DNA of 64,000 bases, taken from the NCBI RefSeq assembly GCF_004965515.1, contig NZ_SSHH01000002.1, forward strand, positions 144,840 to 208,839. The letters run 5' to 3'. Of this stretch, positions 7,303 through 16,243 are shown piece after piece. The notes beneath the pieces were generated by a model. The model saw only the letters and a program-made list of their open reading frames with translations. It was not told where the DNA came from and made no database searches. Both the position numbers and the translations under genes were made by a program. The stretch comes from Alteraurantiacibacter aquimixticola. GTDB lineage: Bacteria > Pseudomonadota > Alphaproteobacteria > Sphingomonadales > Sphingomonadaceae. Every line of letters starts with the position of its first letter. Position 1 is the first letter of the stretch.

Positions 7303-9615
7303 ATGCGCCAGAAGGAACTCCGCATTGCCCTTATCTGCTACGGCGGGATCAGCCTGGCGGTCTACATGCATGGCGTCACCAAGGAGATCTGGAAGCTGAC
7401 GCGCGCCAGCCGCTCCTTCCATTCCGGTGTGGGGGAGCTGACGCCGGGTGAGCGGATCTATCGCCGGTTGCTGGAGCGGGTGGAGAGCGAGCAGCAGATA
7501 CGGCTGCGCGTTCTGCCCGACATCCTCACCGGGGCGAGCGCAGGCGGGATCAATGCCGTGTTCCTTGCGCAGGCAGTGCATTCGGGCCAGTCGCTCGATC
7601 CGCTGACGGATTTGTGGCTCAAGAACGCTGATGTAGACCGGCTGCTCGACCCCGAAGCACAATTGTGGACCTGGGTGGCAAAATTCTGGGCGCCGCCAGT
7701 CGTGCGCTACCTGCTATCGCGCCCGAACAGCGTGGTGCAGGAGAGCGTCGCGCCCGAAATGCGGCGCGAGGTGCGCAAGAAGCTGGCTCGCTTTGTCCGC
7801 AGCCGCTGGTTCCAGCCGCCTTTTTCCGGGATCGGCTTTTCGGGCCTTTTGGCCGATGCGCTTGCCGCGATGGAGCAGGCTCCGGCGGGTGATCCATTGC
7901 TTCCGGCGGGCCATCCGATGGATTTGTTCGTCACCGCCACCGACTTCCACGGCTATCTGCAAGCGCTGCAACTCCATTCTCCGCCGCTGGTGGAGGAGAG
8001 CGAGCATCGCCTGCCGATCGGCTTCCGCGCCCGCGTTCCGGCGCAATCGGGCATCTCGCTCGCCAATCCGCTGGAGCTGACGCTTGCGGCACGGTCCACT
8101 GCGAGCTTTCCCGGCGCTTTTCCTCCCCTGAAGCTGGAGGAGATCGATCAACTCGCGGACCTGCGCGGCCTTGCCTGGGACAATCGAGCGCAATTCCTGC
8201 AGAGGGTGATGCCGGTTCATGTGCGGGACCAGGAACTGGGCGGCGTGTCGCTGGTCGATGGCTCGGTTCTGGTCAATGCGCCCTTCTCCGAAGCGCTCGA
8301 TGCACTGAAGGACCGCCCGGCCCAGCGCGAGGTGGACCGGCGCTTCGTCTATATCGATCCCACGCCAGACCGGCGCATGCGGACGGGGGCGCGGCGCACC
8401 GATGTCGGCTTCTTCAAGGCGATCCTCGGCTCGGTCTCCTCGATCCCGCGCGAACAGCCGATCCGCGACAATTTGGAAGTGATTCAGAACATGTCGCGCG
8501 AAGCAACGCGCATGGCGCATATCCTTGCCGCCTTGCGTCCGGATGTGGAGCGAGCGGTGGACAGGCTGTTCGGCCGCACCTTTTTCCTCGACCGGCCCAC
8601 GACCAAGCGCCTCGCCAACTGGCGCGAAAAGGCGCAGCAGGCGGCGGCGGAGCAGGCGGGCTATTCCTTCCACTCCTATGCGCAGGCAAAGTTCAGCGGC
8701 ATTCTCGACCGGCTCGCGCGGCTGATCGTCAAATATGGCAATGGCCCGCAGCTATCCGACCACCCGACCATCGCCCGCCGCTTGCGTGCGCATCTGGAGG
8801 CAAATGGCCTCGCCAGCCTCGCCAACCCGAAAGGCGGGGCGAGCGACGAGGCGATTGCCTTCCTGCGCGCACATGATTTGGGCTTCCGCATTCGCCGGTT
8901 GCGCCTGCTCACCCGCCGCCTGTCGCGCGATTGGGAGGATGATGCGGAAATCACCGATGCTGATCGCGACAAGGCGCGAGAAATGCTCTTCCGCGTGCTC
9001 TCGCTCTATTTCGAGAGGGATGGCGAGGAGGCGCTGGGACCGGGCTTTGCCGAGCTGACCGAAAGCGTACTGACCGATCCGGGCGCCGTGCTCGATCATC
9101 TGGCGGAGAAGCGGGACCTCGCCGGCGTGGACATCAAGGCCGAGGAAATCCTCGCCGAGGGGCTGGAGGAGATGTGCCAGCCGCTGCGGCGCAAGATGCT
9201 GCTCGCCTATCTCGGCTTCCCTTTCTACGACGTCGCCACGCTGCCGCTGATGCGCAATGAGGGCCTGACCGAGTTCGACCCGATCAAGGTGGATCGCATC
9301 TCGCCGGACGATGCCAGCGCCATTCGCGGCGGCGGGGCGGAAGCCTGCCTGCGCGGGATCGAGTTCTACAATTTCGGGGCCTTCTTCAGCCGCGCCTATC
9401 GCGAGAACGACTATCTCTGGGGCCGCCTCCACGGCGCCGAGCGAATGGTGGATTTGATCTGCTCCACCCTGCCCGAGCCAATGCCCGATAGCGAATGCCG
9501 TGCAATGAAGCAGGAACTGTTCCTGGCGATATTGGACGAGGAGAAAGAGCGGCTGAGAGCCGATCCCTCGCTCATTTCCGGTATCCGCGCCGAGGTAAAG
9601 GCGATGACGCCCTAG
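7303..9615 (+). CDS. Patatin-like phospholipase-related protein (DUF3376 type)
   Basis: A 770-residue protein matching the long patatin-related family. All patatin elements are visible: glycine-rich oxyanion loop CYGGISLAVYMHG near residues 12-24, nucleophile elbow GASAGG with Ser79, and the Asp of the dyad in VDGSVLVNAPF near residue 320. The remaining roughly 400 residues are helical and typical of the DUF3376 extension. Lipid acyl hydrolase activity is inferred; the substrate is unknown. There is no signal peptide or membrane segment. It is divergent from radA and its stop overlaps the stop of the convergent metallo-hydrolase gene in a CTAG. Confidence 0.9.
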   Translation: MRQKELRIALICYGGISLAVYMHGVTKEIWKLTRASRSFHSGVGELTPGERIYRRLLERVESEQQIRLRVLPDILTGASAGGINAVFLAQAVHSGQSLDPLTDLWLKNADVDRLLDPEAQLWTWVAKFWAPPVVRYLLSRPNSVVQESVAPEMRREVRKKLARFVRSRWFQPPFSGIGFSGLLADALAAMEQAPAGDPLLPAGHPMDLFVTATDFHGYLQALQLHSPPLVEESEHRLPIGFRARVPAQSGISLANPLELTLAARSTASFPGAFPPLKLEEIDQLADLRGLAWDNRAQFLQRVMPVHVRDQELGGVSLVDGSVLVNAPFSEALDALKDRPAQREVDRRFVYIDPTPDRRMRTGARRTDVGFFKAILGSVSSIPREQPIRDNLEVIQNMSREATRMAHILAALRPDVERAVDRLFGRTFFLDRPTTKRLANWREKAQQAAAEQAGYSFHSYAQAKFSGILDRLARLIVKYGNGPQLSDHPTIARRLRAHLEANGLASLANPKGGASDEAIAFLRAHDLGFRIRRLRLLTRRLSRDWEDDAEITDADRDKAREMLFRVLSLYFERDGEEALGPGFAELTESVLTDPGAVLDHLAEKRDLAGVDIKAEEILAEGLEEMCQPLRRKMLLAYLGFPFYDVATLPLMRNEGLTEFDPIKVDRISPDDASAIRGGGAEACLRGIEFYNFGAFFSRAYRENDYLWGRLHGAERMVDLICSTLPEPMPDSECRAMKQELFLAILDEEKERLRADPSLISGIRAEVKAMTP

Positions 9616-10514
9616 CGGTTATGCGCCTCCAGGCTCTGCCACACGGCGGTGACGAAGGCGTCGTCGGCGATGAAGCCGCCATCCACATTGCGCAGCCCCT
9701 CCACCGGACGTGCAGCCAACGCCTGCTCCAGCGTGGAGCCACCATCCTTCAGCGCCTTCACCCGGTCGACGCCGGTCTGCACCATGGTGCGGAAAGCCAT
9801 CAGGTCGCTGCGCGTGGCGATTTCGCCATGGCCGGGAATGATCACGGTTTCGGCATCGGTCATGGCGATCACCTGGCCCAGCGAATTGAGCAGGTGCTCG
9901 ACATTGCCGCCCGATCCCACATCGATGAAGGGCCAGCCGGCATTATGCATGAACATGTCGCCCATATGGACGACGTTCGCATTGCGCCAGCGCACCACGC
10001 TGTCCCCATCGGTATGGCCGCCGCCAAGGAACATGACGTCGATCACGTCGCCATTCAGGTGGAAACTCATCCCCTTGTCATAGGTGACGACTGGCAGCGC
10101 CGCCTTGGGCGCGGGCGGCGTCACATTGCCCAGCACATTGCTGCCATCGGCGAGGCGTTTGCGGACATTGTCATGCGCGACGATCGTCGCCCCGGCATTG
10201 CCGAAGTTCTCATTCCCGCCGGCATGGTCGAAATGGTAATGCGTGTTGACGAGGAAGCGCGTGGGGCTGGCACCCAGATCGGCCACCGCCTGCTGGATCT
10301 TGCCCGAAAGCTCGGCGAACTGGTCGTCCACCAGCACGGTGCCGTCTTCACCATAGGCAACGCCGATATTGCCGCCATTGCCGAACAGCACGGCGATGCC
10401 GGGCGCGACTTCTTGCGCGGTGATTTCCACCTCGCTCATATCCTGCTGCGCCCAGACGGCGGTGGCGCCGACGGCAGCACTGGCGAACAAGGCGATACGG
10501 GCGACATTGCGCAT
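9612..10514 (-). CDS. Secreted MBL-fold metallo-hydrolase
   Basis: A 300-residue protein with an N-terminal signal peptide (MRNVARIALFASAAVGATAVWA, cleavage probably near AQ at 22-23). The metal site is intact: HYHFDHAGG gives H92, H94, D96 and H97, with a GGGHTDGDSVV histidine and a C-terminal IIPGHG histidine. It resembles the 'cyclase'/subclass B3-like secreted hydrolases often annotated as MBL fold proteins; a beta-lactamase role is not demonstrated. Its Shine-Dalgarno GGGGAG lies within a potential 6-bp hairpin (10523-10544). Its 3' end overlaps the patatin gene by four bases. Confidence 0.9.
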   Translation of the reverse strand: MRNVARIALFASAAVGATAVWAQQDMSEVEITAQEVAPGIAVLFGNGGNIGVAYGEDGTVLVDDQFAELSGKIQQAVADLGASPTRFLVNTHYHFDHAGGNENFGNAGATIVAHDNVRKRLADGSNVLGNVTPPAPKAALPVVTYDKGMSFHLNGDVIDVMFLGGGHTDGDSVVRWRNANVVHMGDMFMHNAGWPFIDVGSGGNVEHLLNSLGQVIAMTDAETVIIPGHGEIATRSDLMAFRTMVQTGVDRVKALKDGGSTLEQALAARPVEGLRNVDGGFIADDAFVTAVWQSLEAHNR

Positions 10515-10522
10515 GGTTGATC

Positions 10523-10544
10523 CTCCCCATCTTTTGGCGGGGAG
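10523..10544 (-). promoter_or_regulatory. Hairpin that could mask the ribosome site of the metallo-hydrolase gene
   Basis: On the gene strand CTCCCC, ten bases, GGGGAG form a 6-bp stem whose 3' arm is the Shine-Dalgarno, eight bases before the ATG. Whether the transcript includes the 5' arm is unknown. Confidence 0.35.
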
Positions 10545-10582
10545 ACTAACGCGGCAGCGTCACCCTGTCGATTCGCGAGATC

Positions 10583-11713
10583 CTAGCCGGAAAAGGCGTC
10601 CTTCAGCCGGTCGAAGAAACCGCGGCTTTCGGGGCATTCGTCGCCCGTCTCGGTTTCCTTGAACTCGCGCAGGATTTCCTTCTGGCGGGCGGAGAGCTTG
10701 GTCGGCGTTTCGACCGCCACTTCCACCACCAGGTCGCCGCGCCCCCTGCCCTGCAGCACGGGCATGCCCGCGCCACGCTTCCGGAGCTGGCGGCCCGACT
10801 GGATACCGGCGGGAATATCGATGCTATGCGTCTCGCCATCGAGGCCGGGGATTTCCACGCAGCCGCCAAGGGCTGCCGTGGTGAAGCTGATCGGCATGCG
10901 GGTGAACAGCGCGGTTCCCTCACGCTCGAACACTGTGTGCGGGCGGACATGGATGAAGATGTAGAGATCACCCGGAGGCGCGCCCATCGGCCCCGCCTCG
11001 CCCTTGCCGCCAAGGCGAATGCGCGTGCCATTGTCGACGCCCGGCGGGATTTCGATATCGAGCCGCTGGAGCTGGTCCACCCGTCCCTCGCCCCGACAAT
11101 CGGAGCATGGCTGCTCCAGCACTTCGCCATGACCGTGGCAGACCGGGCACGGCCGCTCGATCACGAACAGGCCCTGCTGCGCGCGCACCTTGCCATGACC
11201 GTTGCAGGTATTGCAGCCGCGCTTGGACGTACCCGGCGCGGCGCCGCTGCCCGAACATGTGTCGCAGGCGGTGGCAACTTCCACTTCGATCTCGGCATTC
11301 TTGCCATGGAAGGCCTCTTCCAGGCCGATCTCCATGTCATAGCGCAGGTCCGCCCCGCGCCGCGGGCGCGCACGCCCGCCGCCGCCACCGAAGGCGCTGC
11401 CAAAAATGGTCTCGAAAATATCACCCAGGTCGCCGAAATCGGCGCCGCCGCCCGGCCCGCCGCCACCGCCGGCCATGCCGCTGGTGAAGGCCTCGTGGCC
11501 ATAGCGGTCATAGGCGGCGCGCTTTTGCGGGTCCTTCAGGCAATCATAGGCGACGCTGATCGCCTTGAAACGCGCTTCGCATTCGTCATCGCCCGGATTG
11601 CGGTCCGGGTGGTACTTCATCGCCAGCTTGCGATAGGCACGCTTGATGGTGTCGCCATCGGCATCGCGGCTGACTTCGAGAAGAGAGTAGAAATCGACTT
11701 CGGTCGCAGACAT
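10583..11713 (-). CDS. dnaJ: Chaperone DnaJ
   Basis: A 376-residue Hsp40 co-chaperone. The J domain holds H35-P36-D37; a glycine/phenylalanine-rich linker (GGGGGPGGGADFGDLGDIF) follows, then four zinc-binding CxxCxGxG repeats (CDTCSGSG, CNTCNGHG, CPVCHGHG, CSDCRGEG) and the C-terminal substrate domains. It stimulates the DnaK ATPase and delivers unfolded clients. It lies 71 bp downstream of dnaK, separated by a strong hairpin that probably tunes dnaJ expression relative to dnaK. Confidence 0.98.
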   Translation of the reverse strand: MSATEVDFYSLLEVSRDADGDTIKRAYRKLAMKYHPDRNPGDDECEARFKAISVAYDCLKDPQKRAAYDRYGHEAFTSGMAGGGGGPGGGADFGDLGDIFETIFGSAFGGGGGRARPRRGADLRYDMEIGLEEAFHGKNAEIEVEVATACDTCSGSGAAPGTSKRGCNTCNGHGKVRAQQGLFVIERPCPVCHGHGEVLEQPCSDCRGEGRVDQLQRLDIEIPPGVDNGTRIRLGGKGEAGPMGAPPGDLYIFIHVRPHTVFEREGTALFTRMPISFTTAALGGCVEIPGLDGETHSIDIPAGIQSGRQLRKRGAGMPVLQGRGRGDLVVEVAVETPTKLSARQKEILREFKETETGDECPESRGFFDRLKDAFSG

Positions 11714-11732
11714 GCGGCCCCCTCAAAACCCG

Positions 11733-11764
11733 ACCGCCACCGATGCGGGGGCATCGGTGGCGGT
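11733..11764 (-). terminator. 14-bp hairpin between dnaK and dnaJ (attenuator-like)
   Basis: A perfect 14-bp stem with a GGGG/CCCC tetraloop lies between dnaK and dnaJ. On the transcript it is followed by CGGGTTTTGAGG, a poor U-tract, so partial termination or RNA processing is more likely than full termination. Such intercistronic structures are known to lower dnaJ relative to dnaK in other bacteria. Confidence 0.6.
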
Positions 11765-11784
11765 GCTGGTTTGCATCTGGGTAA

Positions 11785-13719
11785 TCAACCCTTGTTGTTG
11801 TCTTCGTCGACTTCGGAGAACTCGGCGTCGACAACGTCCTCGTCATCGGAGGAAGCATCGGCATTTGCGCCGGCGTCACCACCTTCGGACTGGGCCGCGG
11901 CCTGTTCCTTTTCGTAGATCTGCTGGCCCATCTTCATGGCCGCTTCGGTCAGCGCCTGCGCCTTGGCATTGATGGCATCGACATCGTCGCCTTCCAGCGC
12001 GGTCTTCGCCTCGGCCAGGGCAGCCTCGACGGCAGCCTTGGTATCGGCATCGACCTTGTCGCCGTTTTCTTCGAGCTGCTTCTCCGTCGTGTGCACCAGG
12101 CTATCGGCCTGGTTGCGCGCTTCGGCGGAGGCGCGGCGCTTCTTGTCTTCCTCGGCGAACTTCTCGGCGTCCTGGACCATCTGGTCGATATCGGAATCGG
12201 ACAGGCCGCCCGATGCCTGGATCTTGATGGTCTGTTCCTTGCCGGTGCCCTTGTCCTTGGCGGCCACCGACACGATGCCGTTGGCATCGATATCGAAAGT
12301 CACCTCGATCTGCGGCACGCCGCGCGGCGCGGGCGGGATGCCGACGAGGTCGAAATTGCCCAGCAGCTTGTTGTCAGCCGCCATCTCGCGCTCGCCCTGG
12401 AAGACCTTGATCGTCACCGCGTTCTGGTTGTCCTCGGCGGTGGAGTAGGTCTGGGTCTTCTTGGTCGGGATCGTGGTGTTGCGGTCGATCATGCGGGTGA
12501 ACACGCCGCCCAGTGTCTCGATACCCAGCGAAAGCGGGGTCACGTCGAGCAGCAGCACGTCCTTCACGTCACCCTGCAGCACGCCGGCCTGGATGGCAGC
12601 ACCCATGGCGACGACTTCATCGGGGTTCACACCGGTATGCGGCTTGGCTTCGAAGAACTTCTCCACCACTTCGCGCACCTTGGGCATGCGGGTCATGCCG
12701 CCGACGAGGATCACCTCGTCGATCTGGTCCTTGGTGACGCCCGCGTCCTCGAGAGCCTTCTTGCACGGCTCCAGCGTGCGCTGGATCAGCTTGTCGACCA
12801 GCTTTTCGAGGTCCGCACGGCTGAGGGTCTCCACCAGGTGCAGCGGGGTGGACGAGCCACCTTCCATGCGCGCGGTGATGAAGGGCAGGTTCACTTCGGT
12901 CGACTGCGAGCTGGAGAGCTCGATCTTGGCCTTTTCCGCAGCTTCCTTGAGGCGCTGCAGGGCCAGCTTGTCGGTCCGGAGGTCCATGTTCTCCTTCGAC
13001 TTGAACTGGTCCGCCAGATATTCGACGATCGCGCCGTCGAAATCCTCACCGCCCAGGAAGGTGTCGCCATTGGTCGACTTCACTTCGAACACGCCGTCAC
13101 CGATTTCGAGGACGGAGACGTCGAAGGTACCGCCGCCAAGGTCGTAAACGGCGATGGTCTTGCCGTCTTCCTTGTCCATGCCATAGGCGAGCGCCGCGGC
13201 AGTCGGTTCGTTGATGATGCGCAGCACTTCAAGGCCCGCGATCTGGCCGGCATCCTTGGTCGCCTGGCGCTGCGCGTCGTTGAAGTAGGCAGGGACGGTG
13301 ATGACCGCCTGCGTCACGGTTTCGCCGAGATAGCTTTCGGCGGTTTCCTTCATCTTCTGCAGGATGAAGGCGGAAACCTGGCTGGGAGAATAGTCTTCGC
13401 CGCCGGCCTTGACCCATGCATCGCCATTCTTGCCCTTGACGATGTCATAGGGGACGAGTTCCATGTCCTTCTTGGTCATGGGATCGTCGAAACGGCGGCC
13501 GATCAGGCGCTTGATCGCGAAAAGCGTATTGTCTGGATTAGTCACGGCCTGGCGCTTTGCAGGCTGGCCGATCAGGCGTTCGCCGTCCTTGGTGAAGGCG
13601 ACGATGGAGGGCGTCGTGCGCGCACCTTCCGAATTTTCGATAACCTTGGGCTTGCCGCCGTCCATCACGGCGACACAGGAGTTGGTCGTACCAAGGTCGA
13701 TACCGATAACTTTGCTCAT
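11785..13719 (-). CDS. dnaK: Chaperone protein DnaK (Hsp70)
   Basis: A 644-residue Hsp70. The nucleotide-binding domain opens with [18 protein letters not shown] and has the phosphate-2 loop [17 protein letters not shown]; the linker [18 protein letters not shown] leads into the substrate-binding domain, and the acidic C-terminal lid ends [12 protein letters not shown]. It folds nascent and heat-damaged proteins with DnaJ and GrpE, both encoded in this window. A promoter of RpoH (sigma-32) type lies about 100 bp upstream. A 570-codon plus-strand open frame over it is an antisense artefact. Confidence 0.99.
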   Translation of the reverse strand: MSKVIGIDLGTTNSCVAVMDGGKPKVIENSEGARTTPSIVAFTKDGERLIGQPAKRQAVTNPDNTLFAIKRLIGRRFDDPMTKKDMELVPYDIVKGKNGDAWVKAGGEDYSPSQVSAFILQKMKETAESYLGETVTQAVITVPAYFNDAQRQATKDAGQIAGLEVLRIINEPTAAALAYGMDKEDGKTIAVYDLGGGTFDVSVLEIGDGVFEVKSTNGDTFLGGEDFDGAIVEYLADQFKSKENMDLRTDKLALQRLKEAAEKAKIELSSSQSTEVNLPFITARMEGGSSTPLHLVETLSRADLEKLVDKLIQRTLEPCKKALEDAGVTKDQIDEVILVGGMTRMPKVREVVEKFFEAKPHTGVNPDEVVAMGAAIQAGVLQGDVKDVLLLDVTPLSLGIETLGGVFTRMIDRNTTIPTKKTQTYSTAEDNQNAVTIKVFQGEREMAADNKLLGNFDLVGIPPAPRGVPQIEVTFDIDANGIVSVAAKDKGTGKEQTIKIQASGGLSDSDIDQMVQDAEKFAEEDKKRRASAEARNQADSLVHTTEKQLEENGDKVDADTKAAVEAALAEAKTALEGDDVDAINAKAQALTEAAMKMGQQIYEKEQAAAQSEGGDAGANADASSDDEDVVDAEFSEVDEDNNKG

Positions 13720-13821
13720 GGATTCCCCACTCTTTCCTTACGTTGGACGCCGCACAGCCGGTTTCCCATGTCCCACGGCAAAACCTCTTGGCGGCTCGAA
13801 TAAGAACAGATCGTTCGAGGG

Positions 13822-13852
13822 CGGATATAGGTGCGCTTTTTTGCCGGACAAG
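13822..13852 (-). promoter_or_regulatory. RpoH-type heat-shock promoter of dnaK
   Basis: On the dnaK strand CTTGTC (13852-13847) is followed after 15 bases by CCTATATCCG (13831-13822). This matches the alphaproteobacterial RpoH pattern CTTG...CYTATNTNNG at every fixed -10 position. The predicted leader is about 95 nt. Confidence 0.7.
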
Positions 13853-13928
13853 GGATGCGCGCCACTTGGCAGTATGCTGTCCCCGCAATAGGATGCATGA
13901 CAATGAACAAAAGGGGGAAAGACCCGAA

Positions 13929-14420
13929 ATGAGACGTATTCTTGCCAGCCTCGCCGCCTCCGCACTCGTGGTTGGCCTCGCCGCCTGCAGCAGCGAGCCT
14001 GAAGCGCCGGTCCAGACCGCTCCCGAAGCGCCCGAAGGCATTTCGGTCACCGACGGGCGGATGAACCTGCCTGCCGTGGCCGGCAATCCCGGCTCGGTCT
14101 ATTTCACGATCACCAATGAGGGCAGCGAAGACCAGATGCTGCGCGCCGCCAGCGTGATCGGCGCCGACAGCGCGACATTCCACGAGACTGCCGAATGGAG
14201 CGGTCAGATGGACATGCAGGAACTGTTGCAGGTACCCGTCCCTGCCGGCGAGAGCGTCACCTTCGAGCAGGGCGGCAAGCATGTGATGGTGTTCGGCCTG
14301 CCCGAGGGTCTGGAAGCCGGTGAAGAGCTCGAAGTCACGCTCAGCTTCGTGCGCGGCGACAAGGTCAGCTTCCCGGTCACGCTGCTCGCGCCCGGCGAAG
14401 AATACGAAGCAGGCGAATAA
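13929..14420 (+). CDS. PCu(A)C family copper chaperone lipoprotein
   Basis: A 163-residue periplasmic Cu(I) carrier, DUF461/PCuAC family. The start ATG follows AGGGGGAAAGACCCG. The N-terminus is a lipoprotein signal (LASLAASALVVGLAAC, lipid Cys20). The copper site pattern is visible: His85 in TFHETAE, Met94/Met96 (QMDM), and His118-x-Met120 in GGKHVMVFG. Family members deliver copper to the CuA site of cytochrome c oxidase. The downstream HEMTH-protein frame begins at or just after its stop, so the two are likely coexpressed. Confidence 0.9.
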   Translation: MRRILASLAASALVVGLAACSSEPEAPVQTAPEAPEGISVTDGRMNLPAVAGNPGSVYFTITNEGSEDQMLRAASVIGADSATFHETAEWSGQMDMQELLQVPVPAGESVTFEQGGKHVMVFGLPEGLEAGEELEVTLSFVRGDKVSFPVTLLAPGEEYEAGE

Positions 14421-14422
14421 CA

Positions 14423-14920
14423 CTGGACGCGCCAACGCAATCCTGCCCCGTCGGTGGCGAGCGGCCGCTGAGCGAAGGCGAGGTTGCGCTGGCGCGCTCC
14501 GTCTTCGGCGGTGCGATCTCCTATGAGAAGGTGATGATCCGGCGCCGTAAGTGGTTTCCCTTCCACCCCAGGAAGGTGACCATGGCGCCGCGCGGTCACC
14601 TGCACTTCCATCCACATGGACAGTCCTATTGTGAGGACTTTGCGACGGCCGCGCTCCACAGCCAGGCGCATTTCATCCATGAGATGACACATGTCTGGCA
14701 GACGCAGACGCGCGGGGACTGGTACCTCGTCCTCCACCGCCATCCCTGGTGCCGCTACGATTACAGCCTGAAGCCTGGCTGGCCGCTCACCCGCTATGGG
14801 ATCGAACAGCAGGCGGAGATCGTCAAACACGCCTTCCTGCTGCGCAAGGGAGCCAAGATTCCCGGAGCCGCGCCATATGAAACCTATGCCGGCATTCTTC
14901 CCTTTGCTTCGTCCAGTTAA
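14423..14920 (+). CDS. HEMTH-motif 'vgr-related' protein, non-standard start
   Basis: Matches a small sphingomonad family usually labelled vgr-related. It contains HFIHEMTHVWQ, a zinc-metallopeptidase-like HExxH variant (HEMTH), and conserved flanks KWFPFHPRKVTMAP and IEQQAEIVKHAFLLR. Family-like sequence (RPLSEGEVALARSVFGGAISYEKV, read in frame from about 14462) continues upstream of the first conventional start, a GTG at 14531. The open frame reaches back to 14324 but offers no ATG, GTG or TTG, so translation probably begins at CTG 14423 (used here) or ATA 14417, directly after the copper chaperone stop. If only the GTG is used the protein has 129 residues. No function is established. Confidence 0.7.
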   Translation: MDAPTQSCPVGGERPLSEGEVALARSVFGGAISYEKVMIRRRKWFPFHPRKVTMAPRGHLHFHPHGQSYCEDFATAALHSQAHFIHEMTHVWQTQTRGDWYLVLHRHPWCRYDYSLKPGWPLTRYGIEQQAEIVKHAFLLRKGAKIPGAAPYETYAGILPFASSS

Positions 14921-15057
14921 ACCACCCCGCATATGACGAACACCGTATAGGCTCACTCAGGTCCTTGAAATGGGTGAACGATAGGGTAATCGCCGTGGTC
15001 GCAAGGTTGCCCTTATGCCGAGAGGAACGGCGGGCACTGAAATCAGGGGGTTTATCG

Positions 15058-15531
15058 ATGAATACCGTATTCAAGATCGCGGCAATGGCCGCAATGACTG
15101 TTGCTGCCCATGCGATTCCGGCAGCGGCACAAGACACGGGCGGCACCCCCGCCTATGGCGAGATCGATCTAAGCTCGGGCTTCACGCCAGACCCGTACTC
15201 CGTCAACCTCCAGTCGGGCGGCAGCGTTGCCGCCAGCGAACTCGGCAGTTCGTGCAGCGGGTTTATCGCCAACAATCCTGATTTCCGATTGCGCTATTCG
15301 AGCGGCAGCCTGCCGCTGATCATCTCGGTCGCCTCCGATGCGGATACGACGCTGGTCATCAACGCCCCGGACGGGCGTTGGTATTGCAACGACGATGGTG
15401 GCGAAGGCCTGAACCCGTCACTGCGTTTCGAAAAACCCATGAGCGGTCGTTACGAGATTTGGGTTGGGACCTATTCCGATAGTTCCTTTGAAACCGCCAC
15501 GCTGCAGATTTCCGAACTCGTCAGCGAATAG
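15058..15531 (+). CDS. Secreted protein with PPC-like (pre-peptidase C-terminal) domain
   Basis: A 157-residue exported protein; the ATG at 15058 is preceded by AGGGGG. The signal peptide is MNTVFKIAAMAAMTVAAHAIPAAAQ. The mature part resembles PPC domains: LIISVASDADTTLVINAPDG, WYCNDDGGEGLNPSLRF with a Ca-binding-like acidic loop, then GRYEIWVGTY and a final LQISE strand. Two cysteines may pair. The role is unknown; PPC domains usually help secretion or binding. An intrinsic terminator follows. Confidence 0.75.
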   Translation: MNTVFKIAAMAAMTVAAHAIPAAAQDTGGTPAYGEIDLSSGFTPDPYSVNLQSGGSVAASELGSSCSGFIANNPDFRLRYSSGSLPLIISVASDADTTLVINAPDGRWYCNDDGGEGLNPSLRFEKPMSGRYEIWVGTYSDSSFETATLQISELVSE

Positions 15532-15595
15532 CCGCGACAGGGCACCCGCCGCTTAGGCGCGGTGTCCCCGCCGTTCGCCTTGGCCACAACCATCG

Positions 15596-15627
15596 CAGCC
15601 GGGACATTGCGTCCCGGCTGTTTCCCT
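15596..15627 (+). terminator. Intrinsic terminator after the PPC-like gene
   Basis: Arms CAGCCGGGAC and GTCCCGGCTG form a perfect 10-bp stem with loop ATTGC, followed by TTTCCCT. A second imperfect hairpin (GGGCACC ... GGTGTCCC) lies just upstream. It separates this transcript from the convergent grpE gene. Confidence 0.65.
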
Positions 15628-15631
15628 ACGG

Positions 15632-16231
15632 TCAGTCCGGCTTCTTCGCCACGCCGACCATGGCGGGGCGCAACAGGCGGTCCTTGATCATGTAGCCGCT
15701 CTGCATTTCCTGCACGATCGTGCCGGGTTCGGCATCATTGGTGGGAATTTCCATCATCGCCTGGTGCTGGTTGGGGTCGAGCGGCAGGCCCATGGCGGCG
15801 ATGCGGCTAATGCCGTGCTGGCCGAAGACCTTGTCGAGCTCGCGCTGCGTCGCCTCGATACCGGCGACGAGGCCTTCCAGCTTGGAATGCTCGCGCATTT
15901 CTTCCGGCACGGCCTGCAATGCGCGGGCGAGATTGTCCGCCACGGAGAGGATATCGCGGGCAAAGCCGGTCGCGGCATAGGCGCGCGCATCGGCAACGTC
16001 CTTCTCCATCCGGCGGCGCACGTTCTGCGTTTCGGCGCGGGCATAGAGGACCTGCTGCTTGGCTTCTTCCAGCTCGCCGCGCAGCATAGCCAGCGCATCC
16101 TCGTCTTCTTCCGGGAAGCCTTCGCCCTCGGGATACCCTTCCCCTTCGAGAAACTCTTCGGGCACGCCTTCCAGTTCCTTTTCGACTTCGGGATCCTGCT
16201 TCCGGCCGTTTTCGCTATCGTTCTCGTTCAT
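15632..16231 (-). CDS. grpE: Nucleotide exchange factor GrpE
   Basis: A 199-residue ADP-release factor for DnaK. The acidic N-terminal tail (EGVPEEFLEGEGYPEGEGFP) is followed by the long coiled coil (LRGELEEAKQQVLYARAETQNVRRR) and the C-terminal beta domain with the family motif GTIVQEMQSGYMIKDRLLRPAMVGV. It is encoded 12 bp downstream of hrcA as a two-gene operon, apart from dnaKJ but within 2 kb of them. Confidence 0.97.
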   Translation of the reverse strand: MNENDSENGRKQDPEVEKELEGVPEEFLEGEGYPEGEGFPEEDEDALAMLRGELEEAKQQVLYARAETQNVRRRMEKDVADARAYAATGFARDILSVADNLARALQAVPEEMREHSKLEGLVAGIEATQRELDKVFGQHGISRIAAMGLPLDPNQHQAMMEIPTNDAEPGTIVQEMQSGYMIKDRLLRPAMVGVAKKPD

Positions 16232-16243
16232 CGACTTTTCTGA

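Noticed and set aside
12091-13803. 570-codon plus-strand open frame opposite dnaK
   Set aside because: Antisense to an unambiguous DnaK; no ribosome site or recognisable motif.
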